64,000 bases of DNA from Phycomyces blakesleeanus NRRL 1555(-) (lineage: Eukaryota; Mucoromycota; Mucoromycetes; Mucorales; Phycomycetaceae), in the NCBI RefSeq assembly GCF_001638985.1, contig NW_017265135.1:549223-613222 (forward strand), in the 5' to 3' direction. The notes beneath the pieces are model-generated. The model saw only the letters and a list, made by a program, of their open reading frames with translations, did no database searches and was not told the origin of the DNA. Of the stretch, positions 14,801-27,446 are shown one piece after another. Numbering within the stretch: the first letter of the stretch is position 1; each line of letters opens with the position of its first letter. A program made the position numbers and the translations under genes.

Positions 14801-17493
14801 CTTTACAAGTAGCCATCACTATCAGTCAGCTTATTCTTGGTTGCAAGCATCGTGAATCATTGCAACATAATACAGATACTTCCACAGAATCAGATGAGAA
14901 CGTGCCCATGATCTATGGTGCTCATATCGAAGGCACAAACATGTACGCTTTTGATGATTTTGAACTTGAAAAAGTATCAGAGATATTCCTTGAACCTTTA
15001 GAGAAGAGGATGGTATGAACTTTAAATACAACATGCTTAAATCTCGGGCCCACTATATTGTTTATTAACCCCTAACTAACTTCCTCTTTCTACCTCTCTC
15101 TAATATTGTAGATAAGTTTGGCTATTATCCCCCGTCGCGAGGGATCTATTGCTGTCAAGGGACTCCATTATACATTTAATGATCTCGTTCACACTTTTAA
15201 ACCTTTCCACAAAAAAGGAAAGCGTTTGCACAGTACACGAGAGCAATTGATGACACCTGTATATGCAGTAGACCACACCCTCGATATTATTGTTACTTCT
15301 CCTATGCCACTCCTAGACCTTGCATTCCACGGGATACCTGAAACTATACTGTCAGGCGAACTCGTCCAGGCTGTATTGGAGATTAACAACAAGGGTAATA
15401 AAGGGATGACAGCTCTGAGATTAAAATCGAGCCATCCAAGCTTCATTTGTATTGGTAATCCAGAAGAAATGGATAAGCATGTGTATGGTAAGTGTAATAA
15501 GATTATATACCACATAATAATATGTGATATTGATACAAGTCTTATGGTTATGTACCTTTTTCTTAGCTGGGGAATCAGATTCAAAACATCAAAAAGAGGA
15601 GGAAATCAAGTTTGACAATCTTTTGTTTGACTCAAGTGTGATTTCTGTACCCCTGCCAGCTGAAGGTGGTGGGAAAAGCAATGAAAGAGGTGTAGTGAGT
15701 CCCGGGAAAACAACTTTAGTTCCATTGTGGATCAGAGGAGATCGCATTGGAAAGCACACTTTCAAGTTTTTGTTTTCATACCAGTCAGAGGTTTGTCTGT
15801 TTTTCTCTTTATTTCATTTAATGGATTGTATTGTCTTGGTCAAGATACAAGACAGTGATATTTGCAACATACATGATATAATTTAACTAACAATATATAA
15901 AACACGTACTAGGAAGGCAATGGTGCTATAGCCCACCGTACATTACGTTATACAGTTAACCTTCAAGTCCTTCCTTCTCTCAAGATCAACGCTTTTACGC
16001 GTCCAAGCACAACTGCTGTAAATGAATATATTCTTGGTATTGAGGTACGCATTTTAAAGCTAAAAAAAGCTACTAGAAGTACTAAAAGATTTTTACTAGA
16101 TTGAAAATCTTCAAGTGGCAGCCAATTTCCAGTTAAACCAAATTTCTGCAACTAGCCCAGTGTGGACTATTACACCGCTGAGTATCAACATTGATTCTCC
16201 GTAAGTTGATGATTAGTACAATTCTATTGAAATAAAACTTACACTGATATACTGGTCTCTTTTCTAGACAAGACATTCAGGCCAAAACATCTATCCCACC
16301 CAGACAGACCACATTTGCCTATTACAAAATCCAAAAGAAAGCAAAACAAACAGAACAATCCCTGTGTCCCGAGGCATGGACCTCTACTGCACTTGAAGCC
16401 TTGCTTAATAACATAGAGTATCATGAACCACCCCCACCCGTTGACCTGCACGTCAGCAAACTTTCTTTTGTAAGTAAATTTGTTTAACCAAATGAATTCA
16501 TATATTTACTTATTTTTGTGATAATTAGAGAGATACCGTGATTCCTTTTAATACAGTTCCCTTAAAGATGTTTGCCCTAAACTCTCGTGTGCATTGGCGT
16601 AACTCAAATCTCCAAAGTCAGTTCCCGAACATCTCACCAGAAAAATACGATACGATGTTTACACTGTACAATTCGAGCGATGTTGATCTTACAATATATT
16701 GGAATATCCCAAACATGAAACGACATGGTCATCATTATATTATCGGCGTTAATCTTGGCATTGTACAAAACCCATTCCAGGGACAAGTCACATCCTCTAA
16801 AGGTAACTCGGGCCGAACCATGTTTGAACAGACTGCCAAGGAGCGAGCGACCCTCTTGTCTAGTCTGACTAAGAATAAGGTGCTCAAGGACGAGAGTCCG
16901 GTCAAACTCATGGTTAAGACCAATGATACTATAAATCACGACTTTGAAGATGAAGGGTAAGTTAATAAAATCCAGGTTAGAAAAATGTTTACGTTTTCTT
17001 TTGTTTAAAAAGTTAAAACATTGCAACCTTAGGCTTCTTGGAGTTCCTGTAGATATCGTGCTTAAAAATTGTTCGTGGAACAAGACTGCAACATATACGC
17101 TTGAACTCATGTCTTGGACAGAGAACAAAGTGGCTCAATCTCAGAAAAGGTACATAACCGTCAAGGAAATTAGCTTTGAGTACCGCATAAAGAAAGCTTA
17201 TTAATGTGTATATGTGTAAATGTGATTTTGCTTTTATCACCTTTAGTGCCAAACCAACTCTGAACATTCATCCATTCCATTGGACAGGTGCTACGGTTTT
17301 TACGGGTACTTTGCACCCGGATGAGACTAACACATTAGAGGCACAAGCTATTTTCCAGCTTCCTGGCGTCTATGATGTCAACCGTTGGAAGTTAACTATT
17401 GAAACTTCACAATACAGGGACGAACACCCTGACAGCACTGGCTATTTTGTCCAATGGCCAAGTTTGCCTCAAATTGTTACCATTATAAACTAG
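11865..17493 (+). CDS. TRS85: TRAPP III subunit Trs85/TRAPPC8
   Basis: Trs85 is the specificity subunit that directs the TRAPP Rab-GEF (Ypt1/Rab1) to autophagosome formation and early secretory traffic. I assemble 17 exons: 11865-12069, 12125-12331, 12396-12660, 12734-13447, 13518-13668, 13734-14078, 14131-14352, 14429-14684, 14768-15012, 15112-15487, 15567-15790, 15913-16044, 16100-16200, 16268-16469, 16529-16956, 17033-17149 and 17247-17493. Together they give 1478 residues. Family-typical blocks include LMPWYADFKHMMLS in exon 3, the MIKELVVQSLVPFME segment, and the TPR-like helical repeats FMLRDFKFAHAIYDNVRRD and ARKYGFHLVMAGHRYGKA. The C-terminal half has beta-sandwich-like sections. A Ser-rich linker sits at 12960-13060. 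An alternative upstream ATG at 11772 is possible. The acceptor of exon 8 was chosen to keep the frame. Confidence 0.9.
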
Positions 17494-17691
17494 ATATGTA
17501 TTTATTTTGGCACAACTCTAAATCTCACCTCTCTTTTTGCTTGGAAGAAATAAATAAACCACCAATAAAAGAACATTTCGATTAAGTTAACATTGTAGAT
17601 AAAACTATATGCTTAATGGGTTCTGAGCTTAGTGGCGAAAAATACGCGTGCTTATTTAGCTTTTATTTTGATTTTGGTTTCTGCTCCTATT
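17494..17691. terminator. Shared convergent 3' region of TRS85 and LON
   Basis: Only 198 bp separate the stop codons of the convergent TRS85 (plus) and Lon (minus) genes, so their 3' UTRs and polyadenylation signals must lie close together or overlap. AATAAA occurs on the plus strand near 17550. Calling this a terminator region is inference from layout. Confidence 0.4.
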
Positions 17692-20600
17692 TTACAATAC
17701 GCTTTCATAGGGTGGAGCTACCCATGCATTTTTTGTGCCATCACTGACAAGAGCAGCACGTAGTACATCCCATATGGTCTTTGCATAGACAATTTCCATT
17801 TCCTTTTGAAGTTTTTCAGGAATGTCGTTTGTAACATCTTTCTTATTGCGATATGGCAAGATAATTTTGGTTATACCTGCTCGATGAGCTGAAATCACTT
17901 TTTCTTTGATTCCACCCACTGGCAAGACTTGTCCGCGGAGTGATATCTCGCCAGTCATTGCTGTGGTAGTTGGTATGGCGTGTCGCGAAAATAGAGAGAC
18001 CAGAGCACTTACAAGCGTAATCCCTATATATATTATTATTATTTAAGACCCACATCCATCAATATACACACTATATAAATAGCAGTTTAGTCGTACCCGC
18101 ACTTGGTCCATCCTTGGGCACTGAACCGTTTGGAACATGGATGTGAACGTCACATCGATCCATAATATTGATATTTTTTCCAGACCCAAGTTTGAGAATC
18201 TCAGCATGAGATTTTACCCAACTCAAGGCAATGTTAGCAGATTCTTTAATAACTTCACCCAGTGATCCTGCCAGTCGACAATATCAACGGATAGCCCAAA
18301 ATAATATAAAGCTTTTTTTTTTAATTAAATGAGCATAAACCAATCCAATCGTTTTCGTTTTACCTGTCAGTTGAAGTTTTCCGGTGCCAGGCATTTTTGT
18401 GGCTTCAATAAAAAGAATACCACCCTGTCCACTTCCAGAGTAAGCTAAGCCAGTAGCAATTCCAGGCTGTGAATCTCTCTCGGCTACCTCTTTTTCAAAA
18501 GTTGGGGACTAAAACAAATTAACGAGACTTTTTTAATTAAGTATCAAGTCATCCAAAGTTATTGAATTCGAGAAAATACTCACGCCTAGAAGCGAATCAA
18601 GGTCATCTAATCGAATACATGAACGATAATTTTGACCTCGACCAGACTCTGTAAGGTGGACTAACTCAACGCATTTTGCACGAACAAGCGTGGCTATTGT
18701 GCGTTCAAGTTGGCGCACGCCACTTTCGCGAGTGTAACTTTCGGCCAGTTTAAAAAGGACGGCATCATTTATAGATATCTGACTTTGATCCATACCATGC
18801 TCCATGATCTGCTTTGGGAGAAGATGTGCTTTGGCAATATGAAGTTTTTCGTCAAATGTGTATCCATGAAGTTGAATAACCTCCATACGATCTACTAAAG
18901 GTTCGGGAATAGTGTCGAGTGAATTTGCTGTAGCAATCACGAGAACATCAGACAGATCAAATGGCATGTTAAGGTAATGATCTGAAAATGCATTATTCTG
19001 CTCAGGATCCAGGATCTCCAATAATGCTGCAGCTACATGGGATCAGATGCAGTTTTTAGTTTGTTTAGGTATTCAAACAATGTTTTCTTTAAAAAAAAGT
19101 CTATTTGCTTAGTTCCTTTAAAGAAGTACCAACCTGGGTTTCCATGGTTGGAAGTCTGACCGAGTTTATCAATCTCGTCTAAGAAAAGAAAGAAAATTGA
19201 ATAAGGGCATTCCAAAATTTAGAATAATGATAACATACCTAGAAGAAAAAGAGGATTATTCACGCCACATTTGCGAAGGCCTTGAATTATAAGTCCTGGC
19301 ATTGCGCCTACATATGTACGACGATGTCCTCTAATAAAAGGATATTATCTATTTAGTTTTTTTAAAATAACAATACTAAAGTCTTCCTAAGAATTGGTAT
19401 CCTTACCGCATGTCTGCTTCATCATGAACTCCACCAAGGGATATACGATGAAACTCTCGAGAAAGTGAGATAGCAATTGATTTTCCAAGAGATGTTTTGC
19501 CTACACCAGGCTAAAGAAATGCATTATTAAACATAACAAGCAAAACTATTATTATAATTACGTACTGGTCCGACAAAACACAAAATTGGAGCCTTTAGAT
19601 CTCCCTTGAGTTTCGCTACACACAAGTACTCGATAATTCTCTTCTTTACATGTTCCAGTCTATAAGAGATACGTTATTTTTCTTTTCATTATAACTCTAA
19701 ACGAACAAATAATTCAATAAAGGTACAAAATACATTTAGAATTTACCCAAAGTGATCTTGGCTCAATTGATGTGTAGCGCGTTTAATGTCCAGGACAGAA
19801 TTTGATTTGTTACTCCATGGTAAATCTGTGACCCATTCTAGATAGTTACGGCTAACTGCCCACTCTGTCGATGTAGGATGCAATTGGTTGATACGTTTAA
19901 GCTCGCGGCGAGCCACCTTTAGGGCTTCTTCTGGAAGTTGGGCTTCGATCAATCGACGGTTCAACCGCTCCATATCATCTTCTTCTTTTTCTTCTTCTGG
20001 CTGTGAGTTGTGTAGTTCGCTTCTTACTTCATCAAGCTACCATAAGCATTTATTCTGGTCACTTTAATAGTACATTAACAATATTATGTATATAGGCCTA
20101 TTACCTGCTGACGAAGGTAAAATTCTCGTTGTTTCTGGGTGAGTTTTGTCTCAATACCTGAATGTATTTTTTTCGATATCTGAAGGACCTGAGAGAGCCA
20201 CAGTCTAATTAGTCATGTGAACAGGAAAAAAAGGAGCCTTTACAGTTCTACTAACATTTAATTGGCGAGTGATCCAGGCAGATGCCATTTCAAGACGTTC
20301 TTTGGGATTAGCTTCAGAGAGCATCATAAGTCGTTCTTCAAATGAGGTCTCAATCATAGAAACAACCATGTCAGCTAGAGCTGGCATAGGTACGGTATTA
20401 ATTAAATTTAAGAGCTGTTTGGTCAGACTCTCGGGTATGCACAAGGTCTGCATACGTGTAGCAAAGCTACGACAGAGTGCCTTGAAAATAATCATTTCTT
20501 CACTGTATTTACTGTTGGCTTCTTCCAAGTACTCTACATTTGCAATCCAAATGGCTTCACTGTCCTGACTATAACCTCGAACTCTGAATCGCTTTCCACC

Positions 20601-21038
20601 TTCGATAAATATACCAAACATGTCCGAGTCGAGCCTCTGTATTCTCATGATGGTTCCAGTACAACCAAATTCATAGAGCCTTTTACGTTTCCCATGTGGT
20701 ACAAGTGACTCTTCGTCCTCGGGTTGGTTCTCATCAGCATTCATCTCCAACTCACTCGATGGAGGTACAAAAGAAATTGGAGCAAAAGACGCTTGACACG
20801 TTTCGTCTGTTTCAGCTGAGGAGGTTTTTCTATCCTCGCGTACCTTGGGATCATTCTGGAGACTCTTTAACGGAATACATGCTATATGAAACTTAACACC
20901 CTGTCGTGTGGCAGCGGAATGTCGTTTGATTATTTTTGATGCATCCTTTCCACGGAGAACGACACGAGCAACCACATGAGGCAGAAGAACCTTGCGTTCA
21001 AGAGGAATAGCGACGAGTCCTGCAGGTGTATTTGCCAT
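17692..21038 (-). CDS. LON2: ATP-dependent Lon protease, peroxisomal Lon2-like
   Basis: A AAA+ serine protease that degrades misfolded proteins. Eleven exons: 21038-20256, 20188-20105, 20036-19747, 19659-19566, 19510-19407, 19330-19239, 19178-19134, 19032-18584, 18508-18364, 18267-18097 and 18023-17692, giving 862 residues. The N-terminal LON substrate domain (about 1-260) starts with [16 protein letters not shown] and shows no mitochondrial presequence. Walker A GPPGVGKT (about 416-423) is split by an intron after GP. The protease domain has catalytic Ser751 in DGPSAG, also beside an intron, and Lys794 in GGIKEK. The length and lack of presequence fit the peroxisomal branch rather than mitochondrial Pim1. 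The C-terminus is ESVL, so the last three residues, SVL, are a poor match to the canonical peroxisomal signal SKL. Localisation is therefore inference; the protease identity is secure. Confidence 0.93.
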
Positions 21039-21433
21039 GAGGACAGTGTGGAGTAAAAGTGGGGAGTTGAAATAGAAGTGAAAGAAAGAAGTAAACGTTA
21101 TTATTATTATTATTTCTTTATTATTGTAAGAGACGTTTATTTTTTATTTATTTTTTGCTTAAAAGTTATGGTGCATGTGAACTTGTCTCACGCATTTTTT
21201 TTCTTTTACCTTTGCTTTTCTCACCTTTTTGTCCCTGTCATCTCACCCCACACTCTTATAGTCGTACATCAAACAACAGACTAGGGAAACCCCCCGTTTT
21301 TCCCATCACCATGGAAACAAGGTTTGTGTTCGTACTTATGCATTACACCAGACACACCTTGAGTAGAGTCAGGCCATATTGAATAAAATGACCTTATTGA
21401 CTGTGCTTAGATGCATAATAGTTATATAGTTAA

Positions 21434-21503
<70 letters not shown>

Positions 21504-22210
21504 TGATGGGCATCTATATATTTGTTTTGATTTTGATTTTGATTTAATTTGTCTGATGGGAAAGTATAGAATATGTAACTGGAGAAAATGATCTCTTTCC
21601 CCGCATTTAAATCTTAAAAAGGGGGCCTGCGAATCTTGGTGTCCTTTCTAGGATTATCTTAATTGTTTATCACAAATATAGTCTTGATAAAACTGGTTGA
21701 GCGGCTTAGTACGGCATGGTTGAAACAAATCAACAAAATACAAAATATCCAGAAAATCCAGAAAATACACTTGTTGTCCTTATTCATTTTAACGACTTGT
21801 ATACATCTATCCTATGATATATTGTCAGCCTTTAAGAGCAGTATACTTAATCAAGTTGATACAAATGTAAGCTAGTTTGATTTATCTATTTATTATAAAA
21901 ATGAAATAATATTTTATAATACGATATATACATCATTATTCATACACACACACATCATATAACCTGAATATCAAAGCCTTGCCCTTTAAATAGGCCAAAG
22001 ACAGAAAACATGCTCTTAAGAATTATACTAATTTCAAGACTGGATTTTTTAAAGACTCTAGTCAAAATATACCATGGAAACAATTATTGATTTTCTTTCT
22101 GAGAGTACATCTTTAGGAACCATGTTTTTTTTATTTATACACTAATGCATGCATTTTTGCTTTTTGCTTTTTGCTTTTCTGCTTGTATTATTATTTTTCG
22201 CTATTGTTTC
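21039..22210. other. Spacer between LON and branching enzyme
   Basis: About 1.17 kb holds the Lon promoter and the branching-enzyme 3' region. It contains a TA run followed by a GA run at about 21431-21500. The small ORFs are low-complexity and no gene is supported. Confidence 0.45.
21431..21500. repeat. Compound (TA)n-(GA)n microsatellite
   Basis: A run of alternating TA is followed directly by alternating GA after a short TGTG junction. It lies in the spacer upstream of the Lon start codon and is probably length-variable between strains. Confidence 0.9.
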
Positions 22211-23163
22211 TTAATCGCTCTTTGCCAAAACAAGTACAGTACGATTGGGAATATAGACCTAAAGCACAATGGGGTGAATAACGATGAAATGAAAAACCTT
22301 TCTTATATCTATATTTATATATTACCTGAAGCCAATGGTCTCTGTTATCCCAGTTACCCTCTGTCGTAAAGAATTCCCCGTTGGGATCTACTCTTCCATG
22401 ACCAAGGAATTTCTTATCATCCGAGTTCAATACAATCTTATATTTGCCAGCCTGGCCAGTACCAACTCTGTAATCACTGTAGGAGTTTGTAGGGTGGAAG
22501 TTAAAAATGAATAGAACATTTGCACGCTCAAACACAAGCACCTTGTCCCCTTCGTTCTTGCGAGAGACATAGGCCTATAATAATAATTATAGAACATGTT
22601 AATTCAAGTTTTTTTTTAAAAAAAAAAGTAAAAAAAAAAATCACTGACCTGTGGACTGTGTAGCCAGCCATACTTTTCTTCAGTTTCTTGCATAGCCTTG
22701 TCCCATTCATTGAGATACTTGTATCGAAGAAGTTTGTCGTCAAGTACATTCCACTGACGACGGGCATAATGGAAGCTAGATCCATTTCCATCACGAGGGA
22801 AGTCGAGCCATTCTGGATGACCAAATTCATTGCCCTCAAAATTGAGGTAGCCTTCTCCGCCCAGGCCGTGCGTAACCAATCTGAATACATATATGTGTGT
22901 ATGTGTGTATAAATTGATGAGAGAGCGAAAGGGTTGGTTTATGTGACTCGAAAATGCTTACCGGATAAGCTTGTGCAACGACATTCCGCGATCGATAACC
23001 GGTGTTAATTCAGTCAAGTCGCTCATGTTTGTGTACATTTCCTTATCCATCATCCAGAACGCCAATGTTTTGTCACCCACCAAGGCTTGGTCGTGGGATT
23101 CACAATAAGCAATAGTTTTTTCCTATAGGAATTGAGGTTCAGTCATATACTTCTTTTCTTCTT

Positions 23164-23210
<47 letters not shown>

Positions 23211-24794
23211 TAGGAAAACAGGTTACTCACCAAGTGACGACGGTTTGTGAGGATATGTGCAATATGGCCCATGCACCATGCGTCATCTGAACTTTCCTTT
23301 AAGAGCTTAATCCAGGTATCGGGAATGGCCATCGCAAGGCGGTAGTCGAATCCAAGTCCACCTTCGCGTACAGGGCGACACGAGCCAGGCATTCCAGACA
23401 CATCTACCAGATCGGATAAGAAACAGTGCAACATTAACGAGCGTAGGACTTACCTTCTGCGATAGTAATCACGGTAGGATATTTTTCATGCAAAAAGTCG
23501 TTGGCAAGTTGGGAATACATCACACCCTCCTCGTCAACAAGATCTCCAAAGTACTCATGGTAGTTTCCAGAGAACCCGTAGCCGATTCCATGGTGCTTGT
23601 AGAGCATACTAGTCACACCATCAAAGCGGAAGCCATCAAACTGATACACATCCATCCAGTAACGTAAATTAGACATAAGGAAACGCAAGACCTCATAGTT
23701 TCCATAGTTGAACAAGCGAGAGTCCCACAACTCATGGCGACCTTTTTGTCCTTCGTGGAAGTAACAGTGGTCGCTGCCGTCAAACATATTCAGGCCATCC
23801 AACACATTCTTGCAGGCATGAGAATGTACAACATCAAGCAAGACAGTCAAGCCATAGCTGTGAGCAGTGTCAACAAGCTCTTTAAGGTCTTCCGGGGTTC
23901 CATAGCGGGAAGAAGGGGCAAAGAAAGAAGTGACTTGGTAACCAAAAGAGGCATAATAAGCGTGCTCCATGATAGCCATCAGTTGAATCGCATTGTATCC
24001 GAGGTACGCAATACGTGGAATAATGTTGGCAGTGAACTCCTTGTAAGTGCCAACTCTAGGTTCAGAAGAAGAAATTCCAACTAATTGTTTTTTTTTGTTT
24101 TAGAATTTTTTTTAGGGTTGAGGGAATTTGTTAATTTCAATTTACCGTGAGCCTCGTAGATCCTTAGGCTTTCGGGCTTCTTTGGTCTTTGGTGTTTGAA
24201 CGTGTAAGTCTTCTCTGGGTTCCAAAAGACAGCGTCGTACGTTGCGCTAACATTGAGATCCTGTGTGACGTATCGGATCCATGCAGGGAGACGGTAAATA
24301 CGCTCGTTTGTTCCCGGCAGTGTCATGGAGATCTAACCCAAACAGATTTTCATAAGCTTTCAGCCGAATAACTCAATAACAATAACAGCAATAAATATTT
24401 ACCTTGACTTTGGACCCATGAGGAACGACTGGCTTGCCTGCCTTGGGAGGCAAGACAATCTCAAACACACCATACTGATTCTTCTTCATTGGGTGTGTGT
24501 TCACATCCCAATTGTCTATAGTGGTGTGTTAATTGGCTTATAACTTGAAACAAATTAAAGGGGACTTACTAAAGTCTCCCACAAGACTGGCAGTAACCGC
24601 ATTAGGCGCCCATTCTCTGTAAGTGATTGTACCGTCCTTGGAAACATTGAAACCGTAGTACTCGTAACCCTTCGTGAAATTCTCGTATCCACCAACAGAT
24701 GTGTTGATTCTCTCGCGCCACTGGTTAAAGAAGTTGTATCTATGATATTTTTATTTTTGAAAAGAGCAGTTTCAGATATCATTTCAGATGTGCG

Positions 24795-24832
<38 letters not shown>

Positions 24833-25051
24833 GGTGTGTATGGGTTTGTGCAAATACACAAACTTATATGCACGCATATATTCACATGTATATACATGTA
24901 CATTATAGGCTTACCTTTCCCTCAGAGCATCCTTGAAAGGATCCAGCCAGGGGTCAAGGACTGTCAAGCCAGTTCCATCCTTTGGCATAGTCAAGACGCG
25001 TCCAGGCTCAACCTCAGACTGAAATGTTTCAACTTTTTGGCTTGTGGTCAT
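22211..25051 (-). CDS. GLC3: 1,4-alpha-glucan (glycogen) branching enzyme
   Basis: Cleaves alpha-1,4 chains and re-attaches them by alpha-1,6 bonds in glycogen synthesis (GH13, cytosol). Ten exons: 25051-24915, 24739-24570, 24515-24403, 24332-24146, 24080-23454, 23403-23231, 23122-22962, 22880-22649, 22574-22326 and 22258-22211, giving 698 residues, close to human GBE1 (702). The N-terminal carbohydrate-binding region has YREWAPNA and GDFNNWD. The GH13 barrel follows with DVVHSHA, the nucleophile Asp of [10 protein letters not shown] (about 356), the acid Glu of TIAEDVSGMP (about 411) and [30 protein letters not shown] is the next conserved block. The last exon is only 48 bp and encodes [15 protein letters not shown], the conserved C-terminal strand; a model ending at the exon 9 splice site would miss it. 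Confidence 0.96.
23168..23212. repeat. (TA)n microsatellite in a branching-enzyme intron
   Basis: About 22 TA units lie in the intron between exons 6 and 7 of the branching-enzyme gene. This is a simple repeat with no other evident feature. Confidence 0.9.
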
Positions 25052-25260
25052 TGTTTAAAAATTATAAAAATAAAAGAAACAGAGAAAGAGGAGAAAGAAC
25101 TGAATGAACGGGATGATTGCTTCCCAGGTGGTATAAGTGTTCCGGTTTCCTTTTTAGGATGCGGCATAAGTAATACCACGTCATTAAGATAACAGCAGTA
25201 ATATTCCTTGCCTAGTCTTACCTTGTCTTGCTTTGACTTGACTTGTTTTCTTTGTTTGTC
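25052..25260. promoter_or_regulatory. Short bidirectional promoter, branching enzyme / YRB30
   Basis: The two start codons point away from each other with 209 bp between them, so both promoters must fit here or overlap the leaders. A CACGTCA CRE-like half site is visible at about 25178-25184. Just upstream of the YRB30 ATG are repeated CTTG/CTTGACTTG pyrimidine-rich words. Function is inferred from position. Confidence 0.5.
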
Positions 25261-26562
25261 ATGTCATCTCTCGAGGATCTATTTGGAAAGCTGGCCATGA
25301 CCACTGTGACCACAGTGTCACGAATTGCTCTCAGTCATGCCACGAATGCAGCCATTGTAAGCAACTTTTTTTTTTTGAAAAGAATATTGTCATGAACTCA
25401 TTCCGTCATTAGCGTAACGTCACCACCTATATCACTCAACAACCCAAAAGCAAAGAAAAGTCTAGCGAATTAGAGCCTTTACAACGACAGCTTGATCTAA
25501 AGATAAAGAACCTAAAGGTATTTTTTTATTGTACCACGCCAGGATTATCCTCCTCCCCCAAAGGACTACAATAATTAAATACATATTTTTTGTTGGGGAA
25601 ATAAGCCGACATTGGATATCATTGCCCGCAGTGTAGCAGATGGCAACACAGATCTTGAGCCAGCACTGGAGATGTGTAACTACTTGGAGCGAGATATTAA
25701 TCAGTTTTCAGTCGAAACCGCTCAAAATAACCTGAAAGCTGACTACATTACATTGCGCCTCAAGCAGGTTCTGGCCAATGTTGACGACGTGGTCCCTTTT
25801 CTTCATCTTGCTCTCAGAAGCTTCGAGGCTACTACTGGGAAGGATCAAGTTTCGAGCTCAAAACTCATCCAGGCTTCTTACTGTGTTGAGGCAGCCAAGC
25901 CAAAGGCTTCCCAACCCAGACCTGTCTTTTGTCTCAAGCTTTATTCTCTCTTTGCTGCAAATGCTCGATCTGCCGAAAAGACGGCATTCACATGGAAAGA
26001 AGAGTTTCACAAATGTAGTCTGGAGCTTCAATCGCACGGATCTGGTATTGATTACCAGCTAGTAATCAAAGAGGATCTAGACGATGGACTTTATCACGAG
26101 GAACTTGGGGAGAGCCAGAAGAAGGAAAAGACATTGAAAGGAAAGACATTGGTTTTAGATGTGAGCAAAGTAAAGCGGATGTATTACACACAAAGCGGAG
26201 AGCTTTTGAACATCGAGGATGCCAAGACTCCTGTACTTGTCCTTAAGGTCAAGAAGACAGCTGAAGATGAGCATGGACAAATAAAAGCAATTGAAACTAA
26301 ACCGGAAATTGGACAAGAAGAACTCCAGGATGCGGATTGGTATGCCTTTGAGCTGTGGACTGATGGAGACAATAATGAAGATGATGATGAAGATGATGAA
26401 GATCGCAAAGAAGATAAGAAGACCAATGAACAGCGCGAATCCCGGTTCCCATCATCTCTTTTACTGCTCGAATCGGCTATCCGTCTTGCTTTACTTGGAA
26501 CTACGGAGCAGATAGACCATCTTGCTGCTTCAGATGAACTTATTAATCTTTATATGGTATAA
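25261..26562 (+). CDS. YRB30: Yrb30-like Ran-GTP-binding protein
   Basis: Fungal Yrb30-type proteins bind Ran-GTP and inhibit its GAP-stimulated hydrolysis, linking them to nucleocytoplasmic transport. Three exons, 25261-25356, 25413-25517 and 25606-26562, give 385 residues. I recognise the family from the N-terminal layout: an Ala/Thr-rich helix, a linker, then KIKNLKPTLDIIARSVADGN with Leu-rich helices. The central beta-rich half contains CLKLYSLFAAN and YQLVIKEDLDDG. An acidic low-complexity run (Asp/Glu, about 26360-26425) interrupts the C-terminal part, which ends in helices containing LLLLESAIRLALLG. The start is the first ATG after the divergent promoter and gives clean phase-0 introns. 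Family assignment comes from memory of the fungal Ran-binding family, so it is good but not certain. Confidence 0.72.
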
Positions 26563-27279
26563 AGTACACCTGGTTCCTAAATGAAACTGGTTTATGTTTA
26601 CTTGGTAAAATGTGGAATATTCTACTGCCTAAACAATAAACACTTGTATATATAATCTTGGCTTTTATAAGCTGTTATCATTTATGAGATCTTGAGTATA
26701 AATTATATATCAACTTAATTTGCTTGTGTCATTTGTAAATGAAGTTTGTATATCCTTCTTTATCAAATATCGAGAATTACCAATTCTGCATTGTAGATAC
26801 TCGCTAAAGTTAAGCCTTATTCATTATAAAGTTCTTGCTTTGTAGCTCTTTGATAATAAAATGATACAATAAACGCAATTGCATTGTGTCTGTAAGAATA
26901 TTAAGTAACCTTATAACACATACACACACACATAGGTCTGTGTGTCGAGCTCAATTGAAGATCTGAATTGTACAAAAATACTTTCTTTTTCTTATCTGTT
27001 TTAAATTCCGTAGAGATTTTTTTTGTAGCAGATAAAATCTAAAGGCTGGTTCTTTTTGGTGGTCACACAAAACCAGATAAAATCCCACTTTTCTGGATTT
27101 CCTCCCCCTTTTTTTACTTCTCCTACCATAGAAAGTCCTGAAGGGGTTGTACCTATTGATGCTGATTATATCAATAAATACAGAGAAGAAGAAAATTAAA
27201 AGTGAGCTCAAGTTACATAGGGATTATGGTCATAAGTAAAATAAATTGACGGATTTCTCATCGACATCTAACCAAATTG
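26563..27279. other. AT-rich spacer downstream of YRB30
   Basis: No gene is supported in this stretch. It is AT-rich, with a short minus-strand ORF near 26951-27211 that is Lys/Arg- and Phe-rich and looks like a chance reading frame. Confidence 0.4.
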
Positions 27280-27326
27280 CGGCCAAACTACGGCCAAACT
27301 ACGGCCAAACTACGGCCTATATAAAA
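27280..27326 (+). promoter_or_regulatory. Tandem CGGCCAAACTA repeats next to a TATA box
   Basis: Three complete direct copies of the 11-bp unit CGGCCAAACTA (27280-27290, 27291-27301, 27302-27312) and a partial fourth (27313-27317) run straight into TATATAAAA at 27318. An ATG (27447) that opens a short frame ending at a consensus donor (GTAAGT at 27488) lies about 120 bp downstream. The arrangement looks like repeated activator sites in front of a core promoter. That reading is inference; the repeats and TATA sequence are directly visible. Confidence 0.5.
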
Positions 27327-27446
27327 CATCCAAAAATGACCAAGATATAGGTATGTTTTACTTGCCCACTGGCTATTTAAGTCTATAACTACCAAATAGC
27401 ATTAAAGTTTTTAGATTGACAACCACATCTTGTTGAGTCCGACAAC

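Noticed and set aside
21078..21382. Plus-strand ORFs upstream of LON
   Set aside because: They are Phe/Leu/Tyr-rich readings over T-rich promoter DNA, with no domain and no partner exon.
24742..25192. ORFs over TG/TA repeats in the branching-enzyme gene
   Set aside because: They overlap an intron microsatellite and exon 1 of the minus-strand gene in other frames.
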